Assembly: GCA_950022655.1 (NCBI GenBank)
Contig: OX465587.1
Location: forward strand, 24,431,716-24,495,715
DNA from: Alentia gelatinosa
Lineage: Eukaryota > Annelida > Polychaeta > Phyllodocida > Polynoidae
Direction: 5' to 3'
Length of the DNA stretch: 64,000 nt
Position 1 is the stretch's first letter. Each line of letters begins with the position of its first letter. Below, piece after piece: positions 18,721 to 32,070 of this stretch. The notes beneath the pieces were generated by a model. That model was not told where the DNA came from and did not search any database. It saw only the letters and a list, made by a program, of their open reading frames with translations. A program made the translations under genes and the position numbers.

Positions 18721-21700
18721 AGATTAAAACTCATCCAGTTTTATGATAATATCAATTTTGACGCCTCATTCATCTCGTCCACGTACATATATATATAGTC
18801 CTGCTTGTCTTTCTCTACCGTGGATATTGCAATGCAGAACTCATGCTTCTGATGAAGTTCCCACATTAGTTCTCGGTCACATTGAGACTTTGAGAAACAA
18901 TGATATTGAAAGAACTTTTACGTTTCTCAGATGAATGTAATTTCTTTGATCTAATTCAATCAACAAAGATTTACGACGTATTATATTCGTCTATTGGCGG
19001 CTTTCTATACACTAGTCACAATGAACAAGAAACACCACACAAACAGATACAATGGCAGGTACAAACATCATACAAAAGTACAAATTCGCTAATTGATAAG
19101 TCTGAATACCTATTACAAAACATCCAGTTGAGATATTCCTTAACCAATCTTTTAACAACTCAAAATGTCATTGCATCAGATGCATTATCTTCAAACCACA
19201 TATATCCTTAGTCATAAAGAGACAGACACAATTGTACTGACATATGCAATTATTAAATGATTTTTTGGTGTCTTTTTTCATAGATACGATGCCTGGTGTG
19301 TGGCTGAGACTAAAAACGGAGGCACCGAGGAGTGAGACACGAGCACACACCGGGGTGGATGCTGGCACCCTACATGACATGGCAGAGCGACTTGTCGCCA
19401 TCTTGCTCTGGGCCTGCGCAGTGAATCATGGGAAGGCAGCGGCCTCGTTTGGGGTTGGCGACGCCAGGGGGCGCGTCAGCGGCGTCCCTTTTATGAACTT
19501 CGATTTCCAATATCTTGTTTGACTCAATTTCATGCTTTTTTAGCCTGACATGTTTCGTGCGGTGAGCGTAACTTTTCAGAGAGGGCTCATCGGAGTGTGC
19601 AACGCCACCTCTTCTCGCGGAACTCCAAAGCAAAGCCATAATCCCACTAATTATTAAACTGTGTCACCGGCGGGAAAGGCGTCTGAAACTTAATTTCGAG
19701 TCTAGAGTGAAGTTAGTAAAGAAGATAGAACATCACACGCCATGGCCTTTGTCATATGCTAAGAACATTATGTATATATCAAAGAGGAGGCAGAGTAAAT
19801 ACACCATGTATAAGGATTTATAAGTAACCTAACATTCATGATGTCTTCCTATCCTTCATACCCCATATGAATAGAGCTACAGAACACGATAAGGAATCAT
19901 GCCGCCTGTGATGAAAACCAAATTCCCTATTGATTTTGTTTCTGGTAAACACGTCCACCAACTAGAGTACTATTATCGTCTAGGTTCTCAGACCGGAAGC
20001 CGAGGTTATCCGGCGCGGAAAGGGGCGAGGCCCAACATGGGGCCGCGCGGAGCGTGGTCGTATCGGCTGGCATGATTGGTTAGGTGTGGTTGGATAAAAG
20101 GGTTTGGATTAGGGGTGTTTGGGCAGGCGCTGCCGTCTAGAGCCCGGGGTTAAAGGTCGGGGGTTCGTTGGGGATCCCCCTGCGATATAAGGCGGGCGTA
20201 GATTTTAACAAGCACCCCGGGAGGGCTTGGAGTAAGGCCGGGTGGACACTGCCCGTGGCGGATCAGAGTAACGGGGGACGGGGACGTGTACCGCCGGTGC
20301 GGGGCTTGGCGGGGGGTTAAATCACAATGTGCTGCAGAGGGCAGCCAGGGGTTAGGGTACACGGAGGCAAACACGAGCATAAACTAGTAATATAGATAAG
20401 GAGCACCTACACAGGCGCATGTGGCACAGGGTAAGGGTTATCGCACCGGCGATAGAGATAAGGGGTGGTTAAGTAGAGGCAGGGGGTGGATAGAAGGGTG
20501 GAGAGGTAGAGGCAGATGGTAAAGTAGCAGTTACTATCGGGTGCCTTGGTGATGGTGGTGCGGCGTCGGGATGAGGGGGAGGAGGGATGGAGTGAGGGGT
20601 ACGTGTGGGATAAGGGTGGGGGATGTTGGGGAAGCCACGACCAGAAGCCACTGGGTGTACACTCCCTACTCACGGCATGGCCAGCTAGAGGAGCGGGACC
20701 AGTCCTCACCCTGCCACGAGCCTGCCACCCCAACCACCCGCTCCCACCTCCACCACCGTCGCCGCCGCCACCGCCACCGCCACCGCTGGCGACCGACCAG
20801 GGGGTGATTTGAGAGGAGGACAAAGTTCCAGTCAGCAATCAATGGCGCTTGAAAAAGAGGGGAATTATAAGAAACGCCGGTGACGGCGCCGTCTCCGCCG
20901 GCCCACATCGATCCCCGCACTACCTCCCCGCTAGATGGCGCGGGCTTATCGCCCGGAGGGTCCCGACGGGCCCGTGCGGGCAGCCTTGTGCAGGCCCGGT
21001 ACCCTCCTCCAGGGTGAGGACCGATCGGCACTGTCCCTGACCCTTTCACAACCCCCTTCAACCCTCACATCACCCCCGCTCCTCCCCTACGATTCCCTCA
21101 TCCCAAGGGATCTTTAGAGTCTAGGCCTAAACTGGGGCCTCGTCATAGTCTCCTTCGCTTTGCCTGATTACCGATTTTTCTGGAGTTAATTCGGTGTTGC
21201 ATCCACAATGTGGAGTGATAAAAGAAGGACTTATCAGTGAAATCATTATTGCTGTCAATGAGCTATTCTTCCTCGAACTTCTTCACTTTTTTAAAACCTT
21301 ATTGGCATGACGTTGTAATATAATGTGAGAGAAATGTCACATTACTCTCACATCCTTTCCTATCTTCACAATTCTAACTAAAAATACTAAAAGTATACGA
21401 TTAAATATCTAGAACCCTAGATTAACAGCCTTTGTTAACTAAACAATGATTTTCAAGATGTATCACTAAATGTTGATATCAACGCGGAACTTGTCATAAT
21501 ACAGACCAACTTCACTCTTTCTGACATTTATGAAATAATTTGTTTTGAAAAAAGACAATGGTTACATATGATGATTTATACTATAACACAGAGTAGACTA
21601 TGACATGTGCAATCTTATAGGATATCATACCGATGCTAATATCTATTCATTTCAAACTAGGAACTATAAGGTCCGGTATCAACCTAAACTTACGATAGAG

Positions 21701-24700
21701 CTTTAAAACCTCTTGATGCGCTACAATGCATAATGACAAAAATCATACACAATTGCGTTCCTCTTTTACTTACCTAAGAGGAACATCGGCGTGCATTGTA
21801 ATTGGTTTTTAGATATATCGCAAGGTCTATTGTAGACGATTTAGTGGAGGCTGGGCCTAAAGTACAATGGCAATATTTCTGTATAGTTTTCCTATGATAC
21901 ATGTTACATTTGGAATAATGTGCTGTAATAGCTGTGGGGTAGGCAATAGTATTGTCCCTTGCAAAACACACCTAAAGAAACATGTCAGCCATCAATGAAC
22001 GTTTTTAAAAAGGGCGTTGGTTCGACTCTCTCAAAAGCACCGAACAAAGTAGGTATCGATAATTTATGAGGTACACACCAAACGTTGTCTAAAATGTTTT
22101 CCAAAACAAACTCACTTAACTGTTCCTGTCAGGCGGCGCTGCAGCCAAAGTTGTGCCTGTTAAAAGCAGGACCAATACATTCCCAGCCCGAGTGACAAAC
22201 TTCTCTGGAGATTAAGCGCCAGGGGTCCTTATCGGATGAGCCTTCTGCACGATTCTGATGCGAGCAGCTCTCATAGTGTGGAGCAGCTCCTGTCTGCTAC
22301 ATTCTGGGGGCATTTCCTCCGTGTCGACAGGCGATGTATATGGACGGCGCCCACTATACTTAAGGACGTCCCCAGCAGCACGCTACACTAACTTATATTT
22401 CCGGGAAGCCACTGCTACATACCAGGGACTTCATAGTGCCTCTTCTTTAAAAAAAACATCTATTGGTTGACGCACCCCTTTTGCTCTCTCTGGGAGATCA
22501 GGGGGTACATTAAGGTAATTGACAGATCACACTTGGCTTATATATAGTCGGCCCTGAGCCCACATGAAGGATTGTGTGCGGGTGGGGCCGTATGTGTGCG
22601 TGTGCGCAAAGGGTGGGTTTGCTTCTGCGGGCGGACCAGACAAATCAAAACAAACGATGCACACCACGACTCAAGTTGAATACTAAACTTGAGCGACGTC
22701 CGGAGGGCCCTCTCTTCTCGTACTTAGCTCTCGGCGCCCGGAAGGTCTTTAGGGCTTTATGAAAGGGCCCTGAACGCGCCCTGTCAGTGTAGGGGGGAGG
22801 GCGCGCACTGACGTGTGTGTGTGGGTGTGTAGGAGGTCTTAGCGTCCTCAATGGACTCGCAGGGGGCTGTCATATCTCGGCTGGTCTCCATGAAGGGAAA
22901 GGGAGGAGAGAGCGGGAGGGATGGAGGAGAGGGAAGGGTGGTTCTCGTGTCTCCAAGCCGGCGACGTTACTTTCGGCGAGGCAACTTGTGCATGCAGAGG
23001 GCACTACACAAACAAGTAGCCTTTTAGAAGGTCATGCAAGGGTGTGGCGCGTGGGTGGTGTATATATTGTGAATAATGTACGGAACGGCCGCAGCTTTTA
23101 ATGCACGCATAGTGCAAATGACTCCCATATATAGTACCAGCTAATGGGACAAGACAACATAAATATAGCGCTCTCTGTATTTCTACTCTATGAATACGGA
23201 CGTGTATTTTGTAAATGCCGTCTAAATGTTGGCAGTTCACTTCGGATATATTTATGGCTTTTTACATCGCAGACTATTCACGTACATGTGTTTGAGATTA
23301 ACTTGGCATAAAATAACACATTTTGTAGGCAGTTATATCCTGGGGATGTATGTGGAATTTAAATTCACAACCTGCATAATCTCAATAATGAGACTGGCCT
23401 GTAACACTACATATTGCATCTAAGAAATACACACATAGATATGATTATTTAGTATAGAGGCAATGTAGGGGCATCGTTGGACCAACGATACAGGTGTAGT
23501 CATTAGTGTAATTCCGGAGTGACACAATTATGTGCTCTACTTTGATAATTCATGTGCATTTATCATCAGCCTGAGTCTGCATGATGTACACATAATGCGC
23601 TTAACGTACATTTCGCTGTCTCACTCACCTACATAGTTAATGTAACCATCCCATCAGTTTACATACCACACACAGACAGCTCCATAGAGATGGAGTATCC
23701 AACACACGTCTCATTAGTTAAGTCACCTCTGTGTATTTTTCTTGGCCTGCTTTAGATAACCAGTGTGTTTGCAAAGCATACGAGCCAGAAGCCGGGGAGA
23801 TCCAAGCATCCCTGCCACATGTGAATCAAAGCTGACCACTTCGTACCCCATGTACACCCCACCCACTTTACAGTGAAGGTTCTGTTGATATGGCCATTCG
23901 TAAATAGATCCATATCAAAAGTGTGTTTTCCTTGATTTCCTGAGATCAGATAAACAGGATCAAATTACACGCATCTGCCGTCAATATGTTAAGAAAAGTA
24001 AGTAAGGACGTAACCTTCTTGAGATATTTGATCATCATTGTAGACCGCTAATAGTAAAATGGCGAGTCATATCCAATAAGAAAATTGTGGCTTTGTAACT
24101 ACCTTTAGCTGCGTAATCAATTAACTTCATTTAATGACCCAGGTCACTTTCATAGTTATGTAAAACTAGGAGCAAATGGTATGCTCATCATTGATGAATG
24201 AGCGTGGAATTATAGATAAATAACAATTAAAGGTTTGATTTATATTCAGTCTATAGGTATGGGTCACCTTCTGTAACCCAGTTGCACCCAGTCAACTTAC
24301 CATTTCTACAACTCCCTGACTAGGATCCAAAATATATCAAGCATCTGTTGGTCAATGAGGTATTATAGTCTCTGGTGACTGGTCATTGTCAGCTGGGCAC
24401 GCCTCTAAGACTAGGACACTAGCCCTCTGCTCTTTTCCCAATGTCACAGTGCTAGCACGAAGATGGTTAAGGGTAAACTTTTGCAGCAAGCACGAAGTAC
24501 ATGTGACCACCCTCACCTATAACAGAGTATATGAGCATGTTGCCTACCCTCAATAAAAGGGATGTGGAGTCTAAACCAAAACATATATCCAATGATGAAT
24601 ATGTTCGTGTCCAGAGTGAAAACAATACACTTGGATAATAAAATTATAACAGAGAGAGTAGAATACGTATCCGCTCAAACCCACTCCAGCTACGTAAGAA

Positions 24701-25640
24701 CCATTGCTTTTCTCGTCTGAATTGTAGGGTTCAATTTCCCGGAGACAAGCTTACTTCCGATATTGTCGGCGACAATTACCCCTACGAGGTGCATGATCCT
24801 ATGAGATTTTGATTTCAAACACGTTTAAAATTCGTACGGTCATTTTGGTGAGACAAATGTGTCTAATGCTGAGTCTCCGATTAAATATGGATCTTAACCA
24901 ATAGGATGTTTTCCAACGCCTCTTGCACCTCAAGGGTATGTGAGCCCTGGGGTGAACATTCACTGTGGCTATGTCTGAGACTAGGTACCAAATGTGTCCT
25001 TCCGTGTGAACCAAATTCGCCATTTTTCCTTGAGACTGCTAAAAGTACCTTGTAGTGAGAATTCTGTACCAAAGGAGAATTGCCCGAGACTAGGCTAAAA
25101 GTGTGGAGTACACCTGTCTCAGGCACATTCGTCTCTACGTATGAATCCCACTTTAGCTTCTAATACATGAATGGTAAGCCTGGCTTCGCAGTACATGAAT
25201 GGTAAGCCTGGCTTCATATAGACTCCCTTCAGAATTGTCGGTCTAGTCACACGAGCCATTGGCTATCAATAAATGGCCACACAGAGCAGAGAAAATTGAT
25301 TGGCTTAATGAAGCAGGTATCTGCAGTTGCCTATGCAGAGATCAAAGCGCATTACAGCTGTATTATGCATGTAATACCCCGACATCAAAGACCATCCGCA
25401 TATGGGGCCTAACCCCCAAGAGTCCAAATGCAATTTAGTCTCTGATCGATCCTATTCCCAGAGTGAACGTCGGGTATATCTATAGTTAGGAAAGAGTATT
25501 TACATATCAGGGTATATATATAAATGTATTAAAATAATTCATTGCTTCCTGATGAGTTATTTGTTAAAGGAAAGGTTGTAGCTTCGTTTAATGAGATTTG
25601 GTGTAGCAAAATCTATATAAAAGCAGCCATTGTGATTTCC

Positions 25641-25642
<2 letters not shown>
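18721..25642. other. Long stretch without a supported gene
   Basis: Short frames only (103 residues at 18900-19211 is the longest plain one, unrecognised). GC-rich, CpG-containing patches occur at 19380-19480, 19990-20060, 20540-21020 (with a CTCF-like TCCCCGCTAGATGGCGC at 20925) and 22560-22990. The 20750-20800 part is a (GCC)-rich run that gives Pro/Gly/Arg frames on both strands. From 23100 to 25600 it is ordinary AT-rich sequence. A 24-bp direct duplication ('tacatgaatggtaagcctgg' plus 'cttc') lies near 25165-25213. Confidence 0.4.
20925..20941 (+). promoter_or_regulatory. CTCF-like motif
   Basis: TCCCCGCTAGATGGCGC closely matches the CTCF core and sits in a CpG-rich patch. Motif evidence only. 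Confidence 0.4.

Positions 25643-25719
<77 letters not shown>
25643..25719. repeat. (AT)n microsatellite
   Basis: Pure AT dinucleotide repeat of about 77 bp. The overlapping 108-residue plus and 73-residue minus frames are Ile-Tyr artefacts. Confidence 0.95.
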
Positions 25720-25720
<1 letters not shown>

Positions 25721-28700
25721 GTTACTTGACGTGTGCCACAGTGACTGCACAAGGCATCCGCGTACGATCAGATTAAACCATTGGTGCATGCTTATCAGTG
25801 CTCGCCCGATAGAGATTCTTTCTTTTCTATTCATACATATCTACCCAAGGCACCCCCTCAGAGAATAACACATACATACCATCACACAGATTTAGTCTGA
25901 GCATAGATTCACCTCGATGCTCGGACCCCTCCCCCAACCCTCCAGGCCCCTATATATACCAGCGGCCGGCTCCTCCAGTGGAACAGGGGGTGGTTGGCGG
26001 GGTGTCGCCCGGCTGGTGACGTACGGAGGAAACACCTCAGTGACTAGCAGATCTACGACGGGCATGATCCAGTGTATTCTCCAGGGCGGACTGCAGTGGA
26101 AGCAGCAGGTGGCCTGGATACCTGCTCACAGCTGATGCGGGAATATAGCAGTCTGGACCGGTATGAATATGATTATAAAGTCTAGTCTGATATTCTAATA
26201 CGTTATAAAGGGTTGAAAATTATGTGGCATTTTAACGACTTAAACTCTACTTTCCTCATATCAGACTTGGAATCCTTTTTTTTTTTTAATCTTCAACGTG
26301 CATATTCAGTGCGCATACAACTTTAGTCTGCAGGATTATGCTAGCACATTATGCCACCTCCTACTTCTCTATAAATTACGAAGATGTTCATATGCATTAT
26401 AACTCTTTCCCTCAATATTTATTCATAACTTTCTATTAGTGTGAAAAATATAGCTTTTTATACTCTTGACCATCACATTTTTATATTGATGCATCACGTT
26501 AAATAGGTCGCGTCTGACATATTGTCACATTTGTACATTCAGTATAGGAAAATATACTGCCGAAAGAGTCCTGCAGTGTAGCGATTCCTAACTAACTCTT
26601 ACCATGCTCAACTTAGTTGTTCTACACTCACTGATACAGAATGAGAACCAAATCATTGAATTACAAGCCAGTAACCTATTTAAATCACTCTCAGGGAACC
26701 GTTGAGCACGATATTTACAGTCTCTTTGGATGCCATTGCAAGTAGATCCAAGTCCTCGGTTCCTCGACTGGCAACACTTCTTTGTCTCCACGAAGTATCA
26801 GCCAATAGCGTTCAGACATGTATGCGTTGTTCCATGAAGTGGTGAAGTGGAATTAGATGTCTATTCACTGTGAACTGACGGCCGTGAGAGCGGACCCTTT
26901 TTATGGGCTGACGTCCTCCAGGGTTTAATCTATGCGGGCTATAAACGCTCTCAGTCATGCCATCTGCGAGGCCCAATCACTGTATTCATTTCGCATGCGT
27001 CTCCTAAGCCTTCCCTCAATAGGTCAATAAAATTTTTTTTGGTAGAGTAGAATCAACCCTCCACTAGCCACACTCCCCCTAGGGCAAAGAAAGACGGTGC
27101 TAATATTGACCCAGTCCTGTACACCCAGGATTACAGATATTATAATAACTACATTACCATCTAATAATCTCCCATCAAATGCTACATGAGAACGACAAAG
27201 GCCTCCTTAGAATAGATTGATACAGGGAACAATAAGAAGCTTATACTTTAATCCCAGACACAGATCTTTAGGGGACCCTGTCTGGCTTTACTTAATCTAG
27301 TAACCACGAGTGGTAGATCCCAGAGCTGCAGCCTTCTGTAGTCAGGACTGACCTCATTAGGACAGCTCAATAAAAACCCAATAGAATTGCACAGCTTTCT
27401 GGTACTGCAGGATATAGATTCGACACGGTGCTTAGTGTTAATTTGGGCTGATGAGAATCGTACTTTATCTAATTTACATCGGTCGCTGCTGATTGCGAGG
27501 AGATGTAATTTCTTTTACAAATGTGGATTTCGATCGAAGAGAAATGTCATTTCAATTAGATAATAAAGCTTCAGTATGAGGTAATTTGCTGAGCGTTTCA
27601 TGGTGTTTTACGGCATCTGCAGATTATGGCACCAGAGACATAGATATGGATTAAATTAGAATTCCTCACATGTGATATTTGATATGGTGATTAGATGATG
27701 GAATATAATTAATTTGTACTTTTCACGCGCACGATTTATTTTTTGTTTAAGAAGCTTTTATTTCCATGAATAACATCAATCCATTTGCAAGAGGCGTACA
27801 ACTAGGATTCCTCGCATAAGATAAGCATCCAATTCACACATTATATTGTATTGTCAATGCTTCCTAAGAACTGTCTCTTTAGATAACATGTCTATTTAGG
27901 TCTGCTGGCTTAACAAGGCACTTGTGGCAGGGAATATTGTTTAATTGAATTAATAAAGTATAGACACTTGAATTTTGAATAGGACGTGATTATTTCATTA
28001 TCATGGGAAAGTGATAGACCGCGACTGGACAGTACGCGCACTGACGGAAAAATAATCGCTATCAGTGCTTTATGCTGACCAGCCTATATACCCAGATTAT
28101 GTTTGTTTAAATCTACTGTTTATACCGATACCAATATCTATATTTTTCCTGGAAAACCAATCCATAAACGCCAAATTAAATGGGCCTGTTCCAATGGTAT
28201 TTACCTATTTTACCCATGAGAATAAAACACTATTTGTTTAACCAGCATTAGGAAAATCTGGACACTGTACCAGTGGGCACTGCTCTATGCAGAGCCCAAG
28301 GGAGCTACTTTTGATGATTTTACGAGTGTTGAAATCGGTGTGTAGTTTGACACCGAACAACCTTGAACTCCTACCCTCATGAGGGACGCCGCGTCCGCTC
28401 CTTACCAAACCACCGCGCCGAGTACGAGAAACGGCCACCAGGGGATTTCTGATCACTTACGTCTTGACTGACTTCTGACAGGACCGCCAGGTGGCCAACA
28501 TCATTTATTTATTTGTCGGATGGTGTTTGTTTATCAGCCAACTGAGCCCTGATGCGATTATCTCTACGGGGTACCACGTGACCTGCGTTCAGCCAATCAA
28601 ATGATCAAAGACGACAGCACACCTAACTCCCTCTGGTGAGTATTATAAAGGTGATAGCGCATGCGGGGTAGGTGTCCGGTGGATATCTACACCAGGGGCT

Positions 28701-29924
28701 GCGGCAGGGCGGGGAGCGGGTGGGTGAGGGCACTGTGTATTTGTTTTAATATGTAGGACGGGCCAGTGGTCGTGTAGCCAAGGTTTCCGTGTGTTTACCT
28801 AACACATGCAACACAACTGATATGAAGAAAAATAATTGCGGGACAGGTGGTCGAAAGTATACACCAGCGGGATTACTTACATTTAGAACAAATAATGAAG
28901 CAAAGGCTTCAAATCCGAAGATATTCTGTTGGTAAAATACATTTTCCGTGCGTGGCTCGCAAGTAGAACTAATTAATTAGACATATGGCACTAGCTACAG
29001 AAAATTCAACGGGGAAGACAAACGGGATCTTCTATGAGATTTAACACACACAAAAACAAGCAATAGAAATTAAAAATCGAGAAAAGCAATAGAAATAAAA
29101 AATCAGAATCAACAGAAACAAAATTTCACAGCGGAGACGCAACTTCTGTAGTAAGTCAACCAAACAGAAATAATCAATATTTGTGTTCCTCCCCAGGCAA
29201 TAATACTGGCGTTTATTTTCTTTGTTGTATGAATGTAATCAGCTTTATTATGATGGTGCGTAGTAAAATGCCGAGGGATCTAGAAGAGTCATACATATAC
29301 ACTCAACTCTATCCGACTCCTGGTTTTCTATTATGCCAATATTACGAGTTGTTTACGATATTTCCTCAGGATTTATGGATGAGGTCAGAAGGGGGAGGAC
29401 GGAAAGGTATGTCCTTCCTCATCTGGGTGGCATTTATTTGTCCGTATGTTTAGGAGTATGTTGGTAGCAGACTTCATAGTTGGTGATGAAGTTCCTTGAT
29501 TAGATTGTGTGCCGCAATTGACTGGGTCTGAAGGAGGTTGCCCTGATTTATGAAAAATCAAGTTGTCTCCTCTTGACATGAAGATAAAACTACATGATAC
29601 TAAAGCTAGAACCTTAACCTCATGCAAGTGTGATTTTAAGGTTTATCCCTAGTTTGACACAGTATACTGTATTCTGGCAACCGTATGACATTTTGGCGCG
29701 AATAGATTAGAAGTATAAATAAAAATCTTTACACCATTTGGATACGGATATGAGATGGGTTCTTGGAGGTGGCGCGTTCACAGATAAGGGGTGACAGGAG
29801 GGAAGATAGAGAAATATGCAAGTGTGCATTATAAAATGAGGTTGAGAAAGGAACGACGGGTCTAATGCAGGGTTGAGGCTAAGTGGATGGAAGAATAAAT
29901 ACAGTACGGATGGAGACACAGATC
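25721..29924. other. AT-rich stretch, no supported gene
   Basis: No frame above 90 residues and no recognisable domain. The interval 27420-28000 is dense in TAAT/ATTA homeodomain-type cores, and 28440-28700 carries a CTCF-like site (28483-28498), a CACGTG E-box, a CCAAT box and a TATAAAG. It could be a developmental regulatory region, but conservation cannot be tested here. A T-run of about 12 lies at 26276-26287. Confidence 0.35.
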
Positions 29925-32070
29925 TTAGGGATGGGACAGAAAGGATGGGTCACTGAGTGGAGTGAGTGTAGAGAGAGGCGGGGCTTGCAGCTGGATGGGA
30001 CAGAGAAGATGGGTTATTGAGTGGAGTAAGTGTAGACAGCGGTTGGGCTTGCAGCTGCATGGGACAGAGAGGATGGGTCGCTGAGTGGAGTGAGTATAGA
30101 GAGGGGCGGGGCTTGCAGTGGGATGGGACATAAAGAATTGGTCGCTGAGTGGAGTGAGGGTAGACAGGGATGGGGCTTGCAGCGGGATGGAACAAAAGGG
30201 ATAGTTCACTTAGTAGAGTTATGGTAGAGAGGGGTTGGGCTTGCAGCTGGATGGAATAGAGAGGATGGGTCACAGAGTGGAGGGAGTGTAGAGAGGGGCA
30301 GCGCTTGTGGCGGGATGAAACATAAAGGATGGGTCGCTGAGTGGAGAGAGTGTAGAAAGGGATAGGGCTTGCAGTGGTATGGGATATAGAAGATGGTTCA
30401 CCGACTTGAGTGAGTGTAGAGAGAGGCGGGGCTTGCGGTGGGATGGGACAGAGAGGATTATTGAGTGGAGCAAGTGTAGACAGCGGTTGGGCTTGCAGCT
30501 GGATGGAACAGAGAGGATGGGTCGCTGAGTGGAGTGAGTATAGAGAGGGGCGGGGCTTGCAGCTGGATGGGACAGAGAGGATAGGTCACTGAGTGGAGTG
30601 AGTGTAGAGAGGGGCGGGGCTTGCAGCTGGATGGGACAGAGAGAGTGGGAGGCTGAGCGGAGTGAGTCTAGAGAGGGACGGGGCTTACGGCGGGATGGGA
30701 CAGAGAGAGTGGGAGGCTGAGTGGAGTGAGTGTATAGAGGGGCGGGGCTTGCGGCGGGATGGGACAGAGAGAGTGGGAGGCTGAGCGGAGTGAGTGTAGA
30801 GAGGGGCGGGGCTTACGGCGGGATGGGACAGAGAGAGTGGGAGGCTGAGCGGAGTGAGTGTAGAGAGGGGCGGGGCTTACGGCGGGATGGGACAGAGAGA
30901 GTGGGAGGCTGAGCGGAGTGAGTGTAGAGAGGGGCGGAGCTTACGGCGGGATGGGACAGAGAGAGTGGGAGGCTGAGTGGAGTGAGTGTATAGAGGGGCG
31001 GGGCTTGCGGCGGGATGGGACAGAGAGAGTGGGAGGCTGAGTGGAGTGAGTGTAGAGAGGGTCGGGGCTTACGGCGGGATGGGACAGAGAGAGTGGGAGG
31101 CTGAGTGGAGTGAGTGTAGAGAGGGTCGGGGCTTACGGCGGGATGGGACAGAGAGAGTGGGAGGCTGAGTGGAGTAAGTGTAGAGAGGGTCGGGGCTTAC
31201 GGCGGGATGGGACAGAGAGAGTGGGAGGCTGAGTGGAGTGAGTGTAGAGAGGGTCGGGGCTTACGGCGGGATGGGACAGAGAGAGTGGGAGGCTGAGCGG
31301 AGTGAGTGTAGCGAGGGGCGGGGCTAGCAGCTGGATGGAATAGAGAGGATGGGTCACAGAGTGGAGGGAGTGTAGAGAGGGGCAGCGCTTGTGGCGGGAT
31401 GAAACATAAAGGATGGGTCGCTGAGTGGAGAGAGTGTAGAAAGGGATAGGGCTTGCAGTGGTATGGGATATAGAAGATGGTTCACTGACTTGAGTGAGTG
31501 TAGAGAGAGGCAGGGCTTGCGGTGGGATGGGACAGAGAGAGTGGGAGGCTGAGTGGAGTGAGTGTAGAGAGGGTCGGGGCTTACGGCGGGATGGGACAGA
31601 GAGAGTGGGAGGCTGAGTGGAGTGAGTGTAGAGAGGGTCGGGGCTTGCAGCGGTATGGGACAGAGAAGATGGTTCACTGAGTGGAGTGAGTGTAGAGAGG
31701 GGCGGGGCTTGCAGCGGGATCGGACAGAGAGAGTGGGTCGCTGAGCGGAGTGAGTGTAGAGAGGGGCGGGGCTTGTGGCGGGATGGGACAGAGAGAGTGG
31801 GAGGCTGAGTGGAGTGAGTGTAGAGAGGGTCGGGGCTTACGGCGGGATGGGACAGAGAGAGTGGGAGGCTGAGTGGAGTGAGTGTAGAGAGGGTCGGGGC
31901 TTGCAGCGGTATGGGACAGAGAAGATGGTTCACTGAGTGGAGTGAGTGTAGAGAGGGGCGGGGCTTGCAGCGGGATCGGACAGAGAGAGTGGGTCGCTGA
32001 GCGGAGTGAGTGTATCGAGAGGCGGGGCTTGCGGCGGGATGGGACAGAGAGAGTGGGAGGCTGAGCGGAC
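29925..32070. repeat. 64-bp minisatellite with higher-order repeats
   Basis: About 33 head-to-tail units of 64 bp, each containing 'gggatgggacagagag', 'gaggctgagtggagtgagtg' and a GGGGCGGGGCTT GC-box. Early units (to 30420) are diverged and the middle units nearly identical. A roughly 200-bp variant block at 30247 recurs at 31331 (offset 1084 bp, about 17 units), and another at 31631 recurs at 31887 (offset 256 bp, exactly four units). This indicates recent unequal exchange of multi-unit blocks. Long frames across it (up to 384 residues on the minus strand) are Pro/Ser/Leu repeats forced by composition and are not called as genes. Confidence 0.95.

Noticed and set aside
29925..32070. CRISPR array
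   Set aside because: Units are contiguous without unique spacers, in a eukaryotic context; the same applies to the 29-bp and 65-bp arrays.
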